Shown here piece by piece: positions 45,458 to 58,823 of a stretch of DNA of 64,000 nucleotides. The notes below the pieces were generated by a model that saw only the letters and a program-made list of their open reading frames with translations, ran no database searches and had not been told where the DNA came from. The DNA comes from Amborella trichopoda (Eukaryota > Streptophyta > Magnoliopsida > Amborellales > Amborellaceae): the NCBI RefSeq assembly GCF_000471905.2, contig NW_006499399.1, positions 646,430 to 710,429 on the forward strand, read 5' to 3'. Made by a program: the position numbers and the translations under genes. The stretch's first letter is position 1; the number at the start of each line of letters is the position of its first letter.

Positions 45458-48400
45458 ATGGGCAACGGAATATCCAGGGTTCTCCCCTGCTTCACTCCCT
45501 CCAAAACCTCCTTCCCTAACCACCATGAAGCCATCTTCTCAGGGCCACTAGATGAAGCTCTTGGCCACTCCTTCTGTTACATAAGACCTCCTTTACCGGG
45601 CTCAACCTCTCAAAGATTTTCCGCATCAAATTCTCAGACGTTTTCTCCGTCAAATTCTCAGAGGTTTTGCTCACAAGAAGAAGAAAAGGAAGAGGAAGAC
45701 CCAAAAACCAGAAGTGGCGGTTTTACTGAAACCACCTTCAGATCCATCTCTGGAGCATCAGTAAGTGCAAACACCTCAACCCCAAGAACAACATCACTTT
45801 TGAATGAAAACCAACTCCAAAACCAGGCTAAGAGTCTCAGTCATGGCTCCATTAACCAAAACCACAATTTTTGGGTCACTGGTTTTGAGAGCACCTCATC
45901 TTTCAGTGCGCTGCCATTGCAACCCGTTCCAAGGCTTGAGCACCAGAACCCAGAGATGTGTTTCTCTGGAAATGTCGATAGGAGCTTCATGTCTGGTATT
46001 TTAGAAAGAGGTTTCATGTCTGGGCCGCTAGAGAGAGGAACAGTCTCGGGTCCTCTTGATAACAATGATGGGATTCATTTCTCTGCACCTTTGGGTGGTC
46101 TTTACCTCAAAAAGAAGGGATTTTCTAGTGCGAGACGGAAGGGTCTTTCTAGTGTGAGAAAGGCTTTTCAGAGGAGCTTCTCAGAGAGACAGAGGCCATG
46201 GGTGGTTCCTGTCCTTAACTTTGTGGGGTTGCAACCCTTTAGGAAATGTTATAGTGGGAAAGAAAATTGCCCAAACATAAATGACCCCAACATATATATG
46301 GGGTTTAACACTGATTTAGAGAATGAAAATCTTCAATGGGCTCATGGAAAAGCCGGGGAAGATAGGGTTCATGTGGTCGTATCCGAGGAGCATGGATGGC
46401 TATTTATTGGGATCTATGATGGTTTCAATGGTCCTGATGCTCCTGATTTTCTCCTGGGTAATCTTTATAAGGCGGTTTTCAATGAGCTCGAAGGTTTGTT
46501 ATGGAATAGACAAGAAGAAATTGCAGATGGAGTGGTAGAGAATGTACTAGTAGAAGGTAAGGAGCCAAATCCGAATTTGAACACTGATAAACGAAATTCA
46601 GAAAGAGAATCAACTGTAACTGATGTTGACGAAGAGAAAAACTCAATTGCCACGGGTGGCGATCGGGCTGACGATTTGGTTGCTGGTATGGCTAGCAGTG
46701 AAGTAATTGAAGTGCAAAGCTCAATTGTCCCGAGTAATGATCTGAATCCAACTTCAGATTTTCATAAAGTAGATAGAGAGAGGAATTCCAATCTACTCGT
46801 CAATGAATTCGATGAGAAGAGAAATATGACTGCGATAGGTGCCAATCAAAAGAACTATTTGCTTTCAACTACGCCAACATGTAGAAAAGTCTATAATGGT
46901 TTTGAGGAGAAGTCTAATGAATTGGTGGAAGAGAGAGAACTTGCTGGATATGGTAACACTGAGCAACGATCTCATAGAAAGATGCAAGAAGACAGAGAAA
47001 ATGCAGTATGTGGTAGTGGTGGTCTTGGGGAGAGTGGGGAGCCCATTAGTTTGCCGCATTCTGGGTCTTTGGCAAAGAGAGTAACCTTTGAATTGCAAAA
47101 ACCAGATGAAAGTAATATAAGGAAAGGCAGGCCTCTCCGTGAATTGCTCGCTGAGGAAGACGAAGATGGCTTCGAAATTTGGGGATCCAATAGGTTTACT
47201 TTCAGTTTAGACAATATATTCATGCGTCATAAACGTGCTTCTAATGCTTCAACGAAAACTGCCTCTTATCTAGAGAGAGAAGGAATGAGTCAAGAAGATA
47301 TGAGGGGGAAATATAAGTCTTCCATAAGAAGGGCTAGAGGGAGATCGATGCTTTTCTCGAGGCTTAAGCATGGATATGCCAATCACAAAGAGAACCGTAG
47401 AAAGTTGTTTCCTTGGGGACATGATTGGGATAAAGAGAAGGTAGAGGTTGAGATAGGAGAGGAAAGGCCAAAAAAAACTCATAGAAGATGTAGATCAGGT
47501 CAAATTGATCATGATTCTATATTGAAGGCTCTTGAGCAAGCACTTGAAGCAACTGAGGTAGCATATTTAGAAATGACCGACAAGTTTTTGGACGAGAATC
47601 CTGAGCTTGCTTTGATGGGTTCTTGCTTATTGGTGATGTTGATGAAAGATGAGGATGTATACATAATGAATGTGGGTGATAGTCGTGCTATTGTAGCACA
47701 ATATCAACCAGAAACAAAGAGTTGTAATAGAGTGACAAAAGAGCAAGAAGGGCATGTGATAGAACTAGAGGGTATTGTTGAAGAGGCCCCCGAATCTAGT
47801 GAGAGAAATGAGAACTTGGGAAATGATGCTTCTCCCGCGGCCCCGATGAAATTGACTGCACTGCAATTATCAACGGATCACAGTACAAGCATTGAAGAAG
47901 TAAGGTTTATGCTCAATGCAATTTGAATAAATACATTTATGATTTGGAATGGGTGAACTAGGTGCAATATAAAACTGAAAAATTGATTGATTTTGCAGTC
48001 TCATTTCTTTTCTGAACACTAGCTCTCAAACTTGATATTTTGACGCACAGATTGTGGTTAATGTCATAGGACTAAACCTTATTTGAAGCAATGCTTTATG
48101 TTTTGGTGCAAAGTAATATCAATTCAAGCATTGTAGATATAGACTATGGTTGGTCTGTATATATGCATACATGTGCACATTTTTCTTTATGATGTGTTAC
48201 CATGGTTTGCTGGCTTAGGACTTAGGCTTGCGACAAGTCCAACCAACATTGACTCTGGCTAGGTGAATCACAAAGGCATGACTTAGTATTTTTGGAACTT
48301 ATTTTAATACAACAGTATCTTTTTTTGGCTCTACCTGGTTTGTGATATAAGACAACTTTCTAAGATTGGTCACAATTTAACACTGAAAAAAAAAAAAGAA

Positions 48401-51400
48401 AAGTTCACAATTTCACATCTGCTTTAGAGATTTCAAGTGGACTAATCATATTTTGTAGAAATTTTGAGTAGAGTAAGGGATGGGAGTTTGTTCAGATCTC
48501 GGAATATTGAGGCTGGGGAGAGACAAGGGTGGCAAGGGGCACTAACCTTGCATAAACTTTGATGGGATTTAAGGTACTATTTATCAGGCTAAGGGATGTA
48601 ACTGGGATTTAGAATTGAGATGAAAGAGAGTTGTGGTTTATTTTATCTAGCAAAGGGATGGGACATTGATATTGCGAACTTGCCAATGCTGGCAGTTTGT
48701 ATCTATTGCTTTACTGTTAGTCATGCATTAAAAGCTGGAAGTGTAAGCAAGATTTAAGTCTTCATACATTCAATGTGTGTAGGCTAGGCTCTTTTGGTCA
48801 TCATCTTATTTCTAGGGATAGGTTTCTCCAAGCTATACCTCCTCGAGGGTGATTTTCTAATGAGAAAATTTCTTTGGTTTGGTGGATTTGTCCTATTGTT
48901 GAATGTTGACAACTAACATTAGAGAATGATAAGCTATGCTTTGGGTTATTAGGCTTCCTCAGCCATAGGTTTTCATAGTAATTACTATTTGTTATCAATG
49001 AAACAGGAAAAATTTAAAACTTAAAAGTGAGAAGTTTAGGGTTGTGTATGATAAATACTAAGAATAACAAAAGAATAACTTGACTTGGTGTAGATCAAAG
49101 ATAGTGTATAAACATGTGGACAGTGCAAAACTAGGAACTAGATGCGAAATAATAGTTCTTATTGATGGAATGTTGGAGCCCTCAGGGATTGCATTAACTA
49201 ATTTGTGAATGATGATTAGACCATAGTTGTTGGGAGTGGGGATTAGGATCTTGAACGGGGGATTGTGAAATGCTAGAAGATCTCTGTGGTTGGAAGCACA
49301 TATGTAAAATGTATATGTTAGGGATCTAGAGCCTCAAATGTTAGGGATTGAGATCCCAACCTTTTGGGGATCTTGATCCCGACCTTTGGGATCTTGATCC
49401 CAACCTTTTGAGGATCTTGCTCCCAACCTCAACGAGTGTGTATAATCTAGGAATATATATACTCTTTAAAGTAAGGATCTCTTTATTGGAAAAGTTTATA
49501 TAGAGTTGCAATCATATACTTTGGAAGTAAGGTGCACCTTAAAATTCAGTAAAAAAGAGTATTCTGCAGTTGGGAAACCTTCCAAATAATTATCTTGACC
49601 TCGATATATATTAATATAAAGAAAAAAAAGGAATTTCATGTCCTAAGAATAGTACATCTTGTAAGAAGTTATCTGGACGGTCTATTTTCAAGTGTTTATT
49701 GATCTGTTTGATCTACATTGTTTTTCGAAATTTAAATTTTAGAATTAGAGTTGAACATGAATTTTCAAGCCATAGTAAAGTTATTTTGAAACTGTTAAGT
49801 TTGTATTAAGAGAGAGAATCCGCAGGTTGCAAAAAATAGGCATCCCATAGACTGGGTGCTCTGTACAAAATCATGTGAAGTGGTCACAAAAAATGTTATA
49901 CAACCAGGTAAGTAATTATTCTTAAGATACAAATGGTTTTAGGAACCGGGCTAAAAAAGGCGCCAAAAAGGTTCGATGTTGGTCCTCAGATGCTCCTGCT
50001 TCCATGAGGGCAAATTTGCCTCACACCACGTATGCCTCCATAAGACTTATATAGGCCTGCAAATGTGGAAAATTTCGTCGAAGATGTAAACCAATCTCTA
50101 AAGGCAAAGACTAGAACGTGAGGCCCAGGAGATAAGAGAACACTTTTCCAAAGGTAAAGAGTAGAACGCGAGGCCCATGCGATAATTTATTGGGAGCTTC
50201 ATTGCAGAGGGTAAGAAACCAAAACCAAAGCCAAAGCCACAGATCTGAGAACCCTTGTCAGCTTCAGCTTTCGAGCCTACCCAAACGTCGAGCCCACATT
50301 CTCATGGCAGCGGCATGAGCGGTGAGGAGTCTTTATGGGGTGGTGCAAGCCTTGTTAGCCCCCACCAACTAAACCAATCACAACCAAGCAGTACCAACAA
50401 TGGCTACTATGTCCAAAACAGGCCTTCCTCTTACTCAACTGTGAAATGGCCGAGCTCTCAATCTGCAAGAGGCACAACTCCAGCATGAAGGTGCCCCTCA
50501 TTGGGTTGTTGATGCTATAACTATCTCTTCCTCTCCCTCTCCCTCTCTCCCCCCCTCCTCTCTCTCTCAATACCTTCAGTTCTTCAGGTTAAACTATTGC
50601 CATCTCCTGGTAAAATTAGAGGTATGCTTTAGTTGTATAGTATAAGGTGGACACATTACACAAACCTAACCCTGCTTTATTTATAGCTAGCAATCCATGC
50701 AACTGTATTAAAAGTATAGTTGTGTTGCTAGCTATTTACCCCAAACATAGTTGTGTTGCCAGCCCGCTGTAAATAAAGAAAATCATCAGTTTGGTTGTTG
50801 TCTTTAAGGTTGTGATCGAAATCCTTAACGGTAGGAATCGGGATCCCTAACAATGGGATTAAGATCCCAAAATGAAAAATTCAGGATCCCTTGAAGATCG
50901 ATTTTCCGGCGTGCCGAAGTGAGATTCCGAAGCGGGATTGCCACCTATGTGGGGATCCCGGTAACTATGGATTGGATTGCTCTTCATAATAACTAAGATG
51001 ACATGTATTATGTGCAACTACATGCTTGTCCTCACGTGATGCACATTAGACAAATATACCATCTAGAACACATGGACAATGACCATGTATTACAAGTTAC
51101 ACACATATGCAAGATAAGGCGACTTCAAGAAATACTAATGCATGATAAGGCCTTGGAGCATCCTGACATGAACTAAACTTTAAACATGAATTATTTGCAT
51201 AATGTCGAGGTGAACAATGGTGAGGTAAGAAGGCTGCCCATGAGCTGACAACAAGCACCTCTTTATTTGGGCCATCCCTGAAGGTTGAGTGCCTCACTTA
51301 AGGTTTAGTGGTGTCATCATTGTTTTGTCGTTGTGACATGTTTATATAACACCAGCATCCTTGTAGTCCATTCAAGACCCTTGCAATATGTAGTCACCTC

Positions 51401-54400
51401 TCCAATACATGTGTGCTTTGACCTTGTTAGAGTTCTGTTGACCTTGGGTTTGATTTTATGATTGGGGAATTGGAAACAATGGCCCATGTTGGGACCATCA
51501 TTATTTTGACATGATAACATGTTTTTGGTATCAAAATTGGGAAGTTCCTTTAAATTAGAGGACTAAATCTGATAAGGTAGGGTAGCAAGAGGGTTAATTT
51601 TGGGAGAGTCGATCATCTTCAGATGCATGACAGGTATAACGTTTAAAGTTTTGGAATTCTCCAACTCAGATTGCTGTGAATGTGTGCTTCACAAGATTAG
51701 TGGACCAGGAAGGAGTAATATAAGGATGGTGATGAAGGTTTTAATCAAATGGAAAATTTGTCATGGTAGGAATGAAAATTTGTTCTGGCTGCGGTAAGCG
51801 ACAAGAAGTTGCACTGAACTTTACTGGTTATATAGTCAACTTCTCAGTCTTGTAAAAAAACAGTAAAAGAGGTACGTGTATTCATATCAAAAGGATTATG
51901 AGGCTTTGATGCTAGTTGAGTGAGACTGATTAAATGATGCTGGCCTGATTTGTGATGACAGTTCCAGTGTGGATCCTGGTTGCCTATTCTTGAAGTTTAA
52001 TCTCGAATCTTTAGCCATAAATGCTCCACTTTTGAATTAACTCATGCTTTTATTGTCCGAGTTACATTGCCTAGAATCTAGAACATAGACCCTGTGAGAA
52101 TGCATTTTTCGGAACATACTATCTCTGTAATCATGAAAAATCCTTTTATTTATCTGGGAGACCTAACTAGAGATTGGCCTTTAATTGATATTCAAATCAA
52201 GGCATGCCTGCCAAGAAATGAGTGTGCTGTTCTCTGCCTTGTGTTCTATGCAAAAAAATTCAGTCAGTGCCATCACAAGAATGGTTTTCCTTTTCTTGTT
52301 GCTCCTAACTTCTATTCACTTTAATTAGTGCAAAAAAACAGGTCACTGCCATCATAAGAACGGTTTTCTGTTTCCCTTGTCTTGTTACTCTTAGCCTTTT
52401 CTATTCATTTTCATTAATGCAGTTTTTGAGTTACCTAGTTCTCATACTTGGTTTCTAAGATGTATCGATAATATATGCAGGAAGTTTTAAGAATCAAAGA
52501 AGAACACCCTGATGACAGTGAGTGCATTGTCAATGACAGGGTGAAAGGTCGATTAAAGGTTACCCGTGCATTTGGGGCTGGATTTCTCAAACAGGTGTCC
52601 ATGGTTATCTCTTTCTGTAAAAATGGTTGTCCTTTATGTTTCAGTTTTCCTTTAAGCAGGATACTTTGTTCTAAACTATATATATATATATATATATATG
52701 GAAAATGCTGAGGCTAGCTCACTAACTCACAACTACATATAAGCCCAATGACCCATATTGAATCTGGGTCGATTTGATGGTCACGACCTCATTTTGTATT
52801 TGAATTTTAATATTTTTTTTACAAATTCAGGCGTTCATTCTTCTTATCAAAGCACACCTAATAAAAATATTAAAAAAATAATTCGAAACACTTAAAATTA
52901 AGCAAAATATCCTTGAAATATTTCGAGGATATTTTGGTCCATTTAATTTTTTTCAAATTAATTTTTTGATATTTTTATTATATTCCTCAATTTTAAAAGA
53001 GTACACGCCTAAAATTTCACATGATTTAGATTTGTAGAAAAATTAAAATTCAAATACGAAATGAGATCGTGGCTGTCAGATTGGTCTANNNNNNNNNNNN
53101 NNNNNNNNCCTATCCCTCGTGTGCCTTGCATATATATATATATATATACACAGACACACACACACACGTACGTGTGCATGTGTGTGTGCTATTTCTTTTA
53201 AAAATTTCATGAAAAGTGCTGCGATAGTGTTTTAGAGAGAGCAAATTCTAGTCATAATGCGAAAATTTCACCTTCTTTTCTCCTCCTGTACATTTTTTGA
53301 GAAATAAAGTGGTACTTAAACTAAAACATAACTGTATGCTTTAATTTTTTAAGTGTATGAATTTCAATTTACACTTAAAAGGATATCAACCTTATATTTA
53401 ACTTTCTTTTCTAAGCATAGGTTATGAATTAAAAATAGCATGAACGAACTTTGTTGAGTTTTCTAGTAGTTCAGATGTTGCTTACTCTTTCTATATTTTT
53501 TCGTAAATAACAAGAAACTTTTTCCAAAAAATTCCTGAGAAAACCCATAAGTTTTGAAGACCACCCAATGAATAACCTGGCTAAGTAGCTCCCATGAATG
53601 TTCTTACCCTATTCTTCTGCTGGTCTAAAGGAAGAAACCTATCGTTTAAACCTTAAAGGCAATAAACTCAACCCCAGAAATAGGCAGTGGTTGCTATAGT
53701 ATAAAACTTTAATCTTTAGATATATCAGTTTTTGCTAATCTTTTTCTTATGATCTTTTGCAAAATGGCAAATTATTATTTTGCAGCCAAAGTTGAATAAT
53801 GCATTGTTGGAAATGTTTCGGAATGAGTACATCGGCTCTGCTCCATACATATCCTGCTCCCCTTCACTTCGTCACCACAGACTTGGTCCAAATGACCAGT
53901 TCTTAGTCCTCTCCTCTGATGGCCTATATCAGTATTTGAGCAACGAGGAAGTGGTTTCTCATGTTGAAAATTTCATGGAGAAGTTTCCAGATGGAGATCC
54001 TGCTCAATACTTGATTGAGGAGCTTCTATTTAGGGCAGCCAAGAAAGCAGGTAATTTTTTATGTTAATTAGTATTCCCTCATGTCTCTGCAAATTACAAA
54101 CTTTAGAAAGTTCATGTACAAGCATATGAAATTTCTCAATAGAAAAAAAAGAATACTCCAATGACTATGGACACAGTCCTAATCGATGGCATGGAGTGAC
54201 TGTCTGACTAAGTGGTGGACAGTAGCAGAGAGAGAGTGCGTGTACCCGCCACTTGGGACATAACCCGCAACGTAAGTACCATTCTCTCTCGGACTGTCAT
54301 CATGTCCATTCCATAGTCCCAATTGGACTATGGTTTCCTGTTGCCGATTCATGGTTTTCCAGTCTTGGACAGTTGGACTTATTTGGGCACAGTTGACCAA

Positions 54401-54928
54401 TTTTATTCATGTAAAATGGTAGTCGGATTGCGTCGAATACCTGGTGGATTGAGTCCGGGTCTAGCAGATCCCGACCCATCTGGGTCTCGGTTTATGCTAA
54501 TCCAGTGGCATCCAGGTTGTTATCAACTTGACCCATTTAAAGCTCCGGTTAGATCAGTGAATATTGTGATGGTATCGTGGAATTCAAAAGAACTAGAATT
54601 TCTATTGTAGCATCACCTGATTCCTTGAACATATGGCAAATTTTATTGGTGAAATCTGAATATTTTATGCATCACCCATGTGGGTTCTTTTCTGTAGCAT
54701 AGTCTTCCTTGATTGCCCTAGTTATTTCAGCCCTGTTCTGTTATTATCAAAATAAATAATCAATCTTATGAGCATTATATGTTGATCACCTTAATGTTAG
54801 CAGGCATGGGTTTCCATGAGTTGTTGGACATACCACAAGGGGACCGTCGAAAGTACCATGATGATGTTACGGTCATGGTAATATCACTCGAAGGAAGAAT
54901 ATGGAAGTCCTCGGGTAAATACATATGA
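45458..54928 (+). CDS. PLL: Protein phosphatase 2C, POLTERGEIST/PLL type
   Basis: Exons 45458..47899, 52481..52594, 53786..54050 and 54804..54928 join in phase to 2946 nt, 981 residues plus stop. The ATG at 45458 is preferred over an in-frame GTG just before it because it gives [12 protein letters not shown]: Gly2 for N-myristoylation and Cys11 as a possible palmitoylation site, as in plasma-membrane POL/PLL1. PP2C motifs seen: IYDGFNG (about 317-323), [11 protein letters not shown] and MNVGDSRA (about 720-740), [10 protein letters not shown] (about 802-811), [24 protein letters not shown] (Asp897) and YHDDVTVM (Asp960/961). These Asp residues are the expected metal ligands. A poorly conserved, charged insert of about 360 residues splits the catalytic domain, a known feature of this subfamily but long here. 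Family members act in stem-cell and receptor-kinase signalling. Intron 1 is about 4.6 kb and carries MITE debris. Confidence 0.93.
49488..49803. mobile_element. Partial Mutator-type MITE in phosphatase intron 1
   Basis: Left end ggaaaagtttatatagagtt and the interior aagtaaggtgcaccttaaaa match the copy at 23141-23522; the right end is missing. Lies in intron 1 of the PP2C gene. Confidence 0.5.
50255..50488 (+). other. Open frame of unknown nature in phosphatase intron 1
   Basis: A 77-codon frame with Ser/Pro/Gln-rich sequence ([36 protein letters not shown]). Base composition is more balanced than the surrounding intron, and the wording looks protein-like rather than random. I do not recognise the family. 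It could be a captured gene fragment carried by a transposon, or chance. There is no good start context or matching splice partner. Confidence 0.3.
52700..53110. mobile_element. Fold-back element in phosphatase intron 2
   Basis: Palindromic: gatggtcacgacctcatttt on the left, acgaaatgagatcgtggctg on the right, with gcgttcattcttcttatcaa and its diverged complement inside. It shows the complete centre (aaatatccttgaaatatttc) that is lost to Ns in the 34686-35188 copy. It begins after a TA microsatellite and ends in the N-gap 53089-53108. Confidence 0.6.
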
Positions 54929-56676
54929 ATATCTTTAACTAGACGGTTCTTTTTTGCCTGCCATCGAGAGAGAGAGAGAAGATGAAGACCGCATTATTTT
55001 CAAGTTTGGACCCCTGAAATCTCTGATACATGGCTTCAAGATAGCAAAGTTGGGGATATCCGTCTTCCAATTGGCTATTTATCTCATCCCCTTTTCTGGG
55101 CCTGGCCCTGGCCCTTGAGGATTTATTTGTGGGTTCAGATGTGGATGAAGAGAAATTTTTGAGAAAATGCCAGAGCCGTTTGTTTGCTATTTACTTGAAA
55201 ATGTGAGCATTCTCACTGTTAAATAAAAGTTCAGAATGGGAGATGGAGAAAGCAAGATGAATATAGTCGCAGGAGCTTCTTGGAGGAGGTTGCTGATGGG
55301 TTTTGTTATAGGGAGCGCACAGGGATGCAGGCTGTCCATCCGGGCTCTCTCTCTCTCTCACTCACTTCTAGAGATGGGAATGTCAATCTAGAAGGGAATA
55401 TCTGTTGTCCACGTTCCCTGTTTGTTAAATTTTGAGCATTTAATCATTGTGGATGGTTTTCATAGAGCTGTTTAAAAAAAAAATCTGAGATAAAAGGGGG
55501 AAAAAAAACTCAATTGTGTTGCTCAAAATTTCCCCAAAATTATACACCAGTCTCAAAAGCTACCACTCTCTCTACTTCTTGACTAAGCACAAAGTTGAAG
55601 AATATGTGCGTTATCTTAAACACATTTTAACCTTCTCACTTTGATAACTCATTCATGAGAAAGAGATCCGCAAATTATATTCATCTGCAGCATCTTTTTG
55701 TTATGAATAGTTATCAGGTGGGGCTCTTGCCCAACCAGGTACGTATTTTCAGCTAAATTTACCAAACTCCAATTCAGGGTTATTCTACTTCATACTCGTT
55801 TACATGATTGACTCATACATGGTTACGTAGAGGTGCATTTACAATGACAAGATTGTTGGGCACTTTGTTGAGCCCCAAGTGATTTGAGTGGTCATGCAAA
55901 CTTGGATTTTATGAGAATTTCTTTATTTTATTAGGTGCCCTTCTAGGGACTACCTGGTTTATGGAGATTAGAGAATGTTGTCTAGATATTTGTGGACTTC
56001 CTTTCAAGCTGGTGATGCCAATTGTTTGTGTTTGTCTTTTTCAGTGTGGGTGAGAGAGTGAGAGATAGAGAGAGAGAGGAGAAGAGCTACAGTATGAAAA
56101 ATAACATATTTAACATAGAGGTCATGGAGCCTACACTTCTTCTGGACTATCATTCCTGAAAGGGAACAGATGAGATCATGCCTGTCATTGAAACCAAATA
56201 AACTCTAAATTTAGATGCCGTTATATAAGCTTGAAGATAACATACAGTGTTGCCACAATGCCACAGGTATAGTCTAATTTGTTCTGCGAACCATAGAACC
56301 AAGTGTTCTCAACACTAATACAAGTGCCGGTAGTTTAACATGAACTTGATCTGCAAAACAGCCGAATGAGATCTAAAAGACCAATTCAGAGACATGGGAA
56401 AGAACTAGAAAGAACAACTAAGATAAGCATTGTACACATCTAGATTTAGATATCTAAGCAACTAAGATGAGCATAGTACATCTCTCGATGTAGATATCCC
56501 AAGCAGGGGAATTTGAAAATCTGATAATCCAATTGTACTCTTACTATTTTGAACCGCAGAGATTGATTCATTCTGTTTAATGGTTAAACCAAAAGCAGCA
56601 CCACCTAAACCCTCCTCTCTTTGCTTTGAAATGAAATCTACAAACTTAATCTTGCTCCTCCCATCTGAATGCCCCT
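54929..56676. other. Intergenic between convergent genes
   Basis: The phosphatase and the PPR-SMR gene converge here, so this is 3' flanking sequence for both. I see short GA/CT tracts (about 54968-54979, 55348-55360, 56062-56080) and no supported gene. Confidence 0.6.
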
Positions 56677-58793
56677 TCATGCTGTAGCCAAAAGAGACTT
56701 TGAATCTAAAGACCGAACCCACAAGACCACTTCCTCTCTAGCGGCAACAAACCACCCTGCTCTCTCCTCGCTCTGCTGAAACGGGGAACCCATCTTCTTC
56801 AAATGCAAAGAGAGAGAATCAGCCAACCCTTGAGACAACTTTCTCCCTCCTACACCAGTATGAATAGCAAAGCACGTTGGCAACCGCTCGTTGTGTTCAA
56901 TCCCTTCAATCAATGCCCTCAACCACTCCTCAAATGCAGTGAATGCAGCACCAACTGATAGAGACCTAAGGTTCAAAGACCATTCCATCTCTGTCTTCGT
57001 GTTTAAGTTTGAATACAACCCGAAAAGGTTCCCTAAATAGAGCAATTCATGTGCTCTCTTTGTGAGACCCCTATTGCAGCAAATATCAATCAAACAATTA
57101 CAGTAAGGTCTCCTAACTTCCACAACTGATTCGTTAAGTATCTCTCTGAATTTTTCTTTAACCATATCCAGAGTTGCTTCCTCTTTATCAAGAATATCAA
57201 TAAAGTGAACCAACCTTCGATTCGCTTTCTCTAAGCAAATCAAGACACTCCCAAATTCACCATTCTTGGAAAATGTGAGCACTGAGAGAAGGCAGCCACA
57301 AAGCCTATCATCAGGTCTGACTCCTCTCTCTACCATTATATTGAATACCTCCACAACATCATCAAACCTCTTAGCTCTTCCATAACACTGGATCAAGCAA
57401 GTGAAACTCATCACATTGAGCTTATTACCAGATCCTAGCATCTCTCTAAACAATTCATGGGCCTTCTCCACTTCCCCACCATTGCAATATATGTTGAGCA
57501 TTGCAGTATAGCTCCAACTATCAGGCTTACACAGCTCCGACTTTTTCATATCATCAAAGAGCTTCTCAGCTTCTTCCTCTCGTCCAAGATCGGCACACAT
57601 GCTGAGCAATGTATTATACAATATGAAATCGACAGGCCAGTTGTTTGATTTGATCTCTTCCCAAAGTTCAAAAGCATCCCTAGCCCACCTAGCCTTCCCA
57701 TAAATCTTAATCAGAGCAGTTAGTGTGATCACATTAGGCTGTAAACCAGAGCGAATCATTTCATCGAAGAGGCTCCTTGCTAGGCCTGGCTTTCCAGCCT
57801 TTCCCATGGCCTCTAACAAAGTATTGTACACAATCAAATTGGGTTTTATCCCAATTCCTCTCATTTCTTGGAGAACATATTGAATTCCATCATAATCTCC
57901 TATTTCACCATACATTTTGCCCAAAACCGAGAATGTCACTGCATCTGGTTCCCACCCGTCTGCTCGAGCTCGATCATATAAGCTCAAAACCTCTTCAGTT
58001 TTACCTAATTTCGCATAGACATCGAGAATTGCAGAGTAGGTCACCTCATCAGGCATCAAGCCAGTCCTGTACATTCTCTCGAACCATTCGATGGCTTTAT
58101 CAAAAAAATTGCATCTTTTAGCACAGGTGATAATGGTGGAGTAAGAAACATTATCGAGCTGGATACCTTTTTCAATCATCTCCATCGCCAGTTCCTCAAG
58201 GACTTCCCATTGCTTCCCATTCCTCAGGCTCTTCATCATAACATTGTAGAAAATGGTGTCCATGGCAAGGTCCTCCTGTTCCCTCAACCAGTTAAAAAAA
58301 AAGTGGGTTTTTTGCCATGTTTTCAACAAATTCATGATCAATAGAGCATTATCTTTTGTGGGTTTTTCTCCAAGCTCTGATAAAACCACTCTGAAACCGT
58401 CTTCAGAGAGTTCAGTCTCACCCAGTTTCTTGCCAAGAGCCGGAGTTCTTTTAGGTGGGGGTTCCAGGTATAGCCAGGGCGTTTATGCCTTTGCAGAGAG
58501 AGAACAGAGGGTCTTGGCCTTGTGGGGTTTACCCATGTGGACTTGGGTTTTCTCACAGATTGGGGAGATGGGTTTTTTGCAGAGAGGAAGGACTCAGAGA
58601 GAGGTTTTAGCTGTTCAGAGAGAGAAGGTGTTGCTGTGGTTGGAGGAGGTTTTGGGGCTGACTGTGTAGGGATGGACTGGCAAAGTACGCTAAATTTGGA
58701 GGAAGTTTTCCTCCTCCATTTTTGTGGGTTTTTGAGGATGGATTTTGGGGGATGGTTGGAATGGAGATGGGTACCTGCAGGGATTGAAGCCAT
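56677..58793 (-). CDS. SOT1: Chloroplast PPR-SMR protein, SOT1-like, with one-base frameshift
   Basis: Intronless. The first frame runs from ATG 58793 to about 58428 (MASIPAGTHLHSNHPP, then a Ser/Pro-rich likely chloroplast transit region). The second runs from about 58428 to stop 56677. They join if one A is missing from the AAA run at 58426-58428; neither frame has a stop on its own side of that point. The joined product would be about 705 residues, close to Arabidopsis SOT1 (At5g46580, 711). Repeated PPR helices are visible (for example ITCAKRCNFFDKAIEWFERM and YNTLLEAMGKAGKPGLARSL), followed by a C-terminal SMR-like domain (NLRSLSVGAAFTAFEEW, HTGVGGRKLSQGLADS). SOT1 binds the plastid 23S-4.5S rRNA precursor, and its SMR domain cleaves RNA. 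The break may be an assembly error or a real loss; the rest is well preserved, which favours an error or a very recent mutation. Confidence 0.9.
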
Positions 58794-58823
58794 GGTTGGA
58801 TTCCCTTTCTTTAGAAAAAGAAA

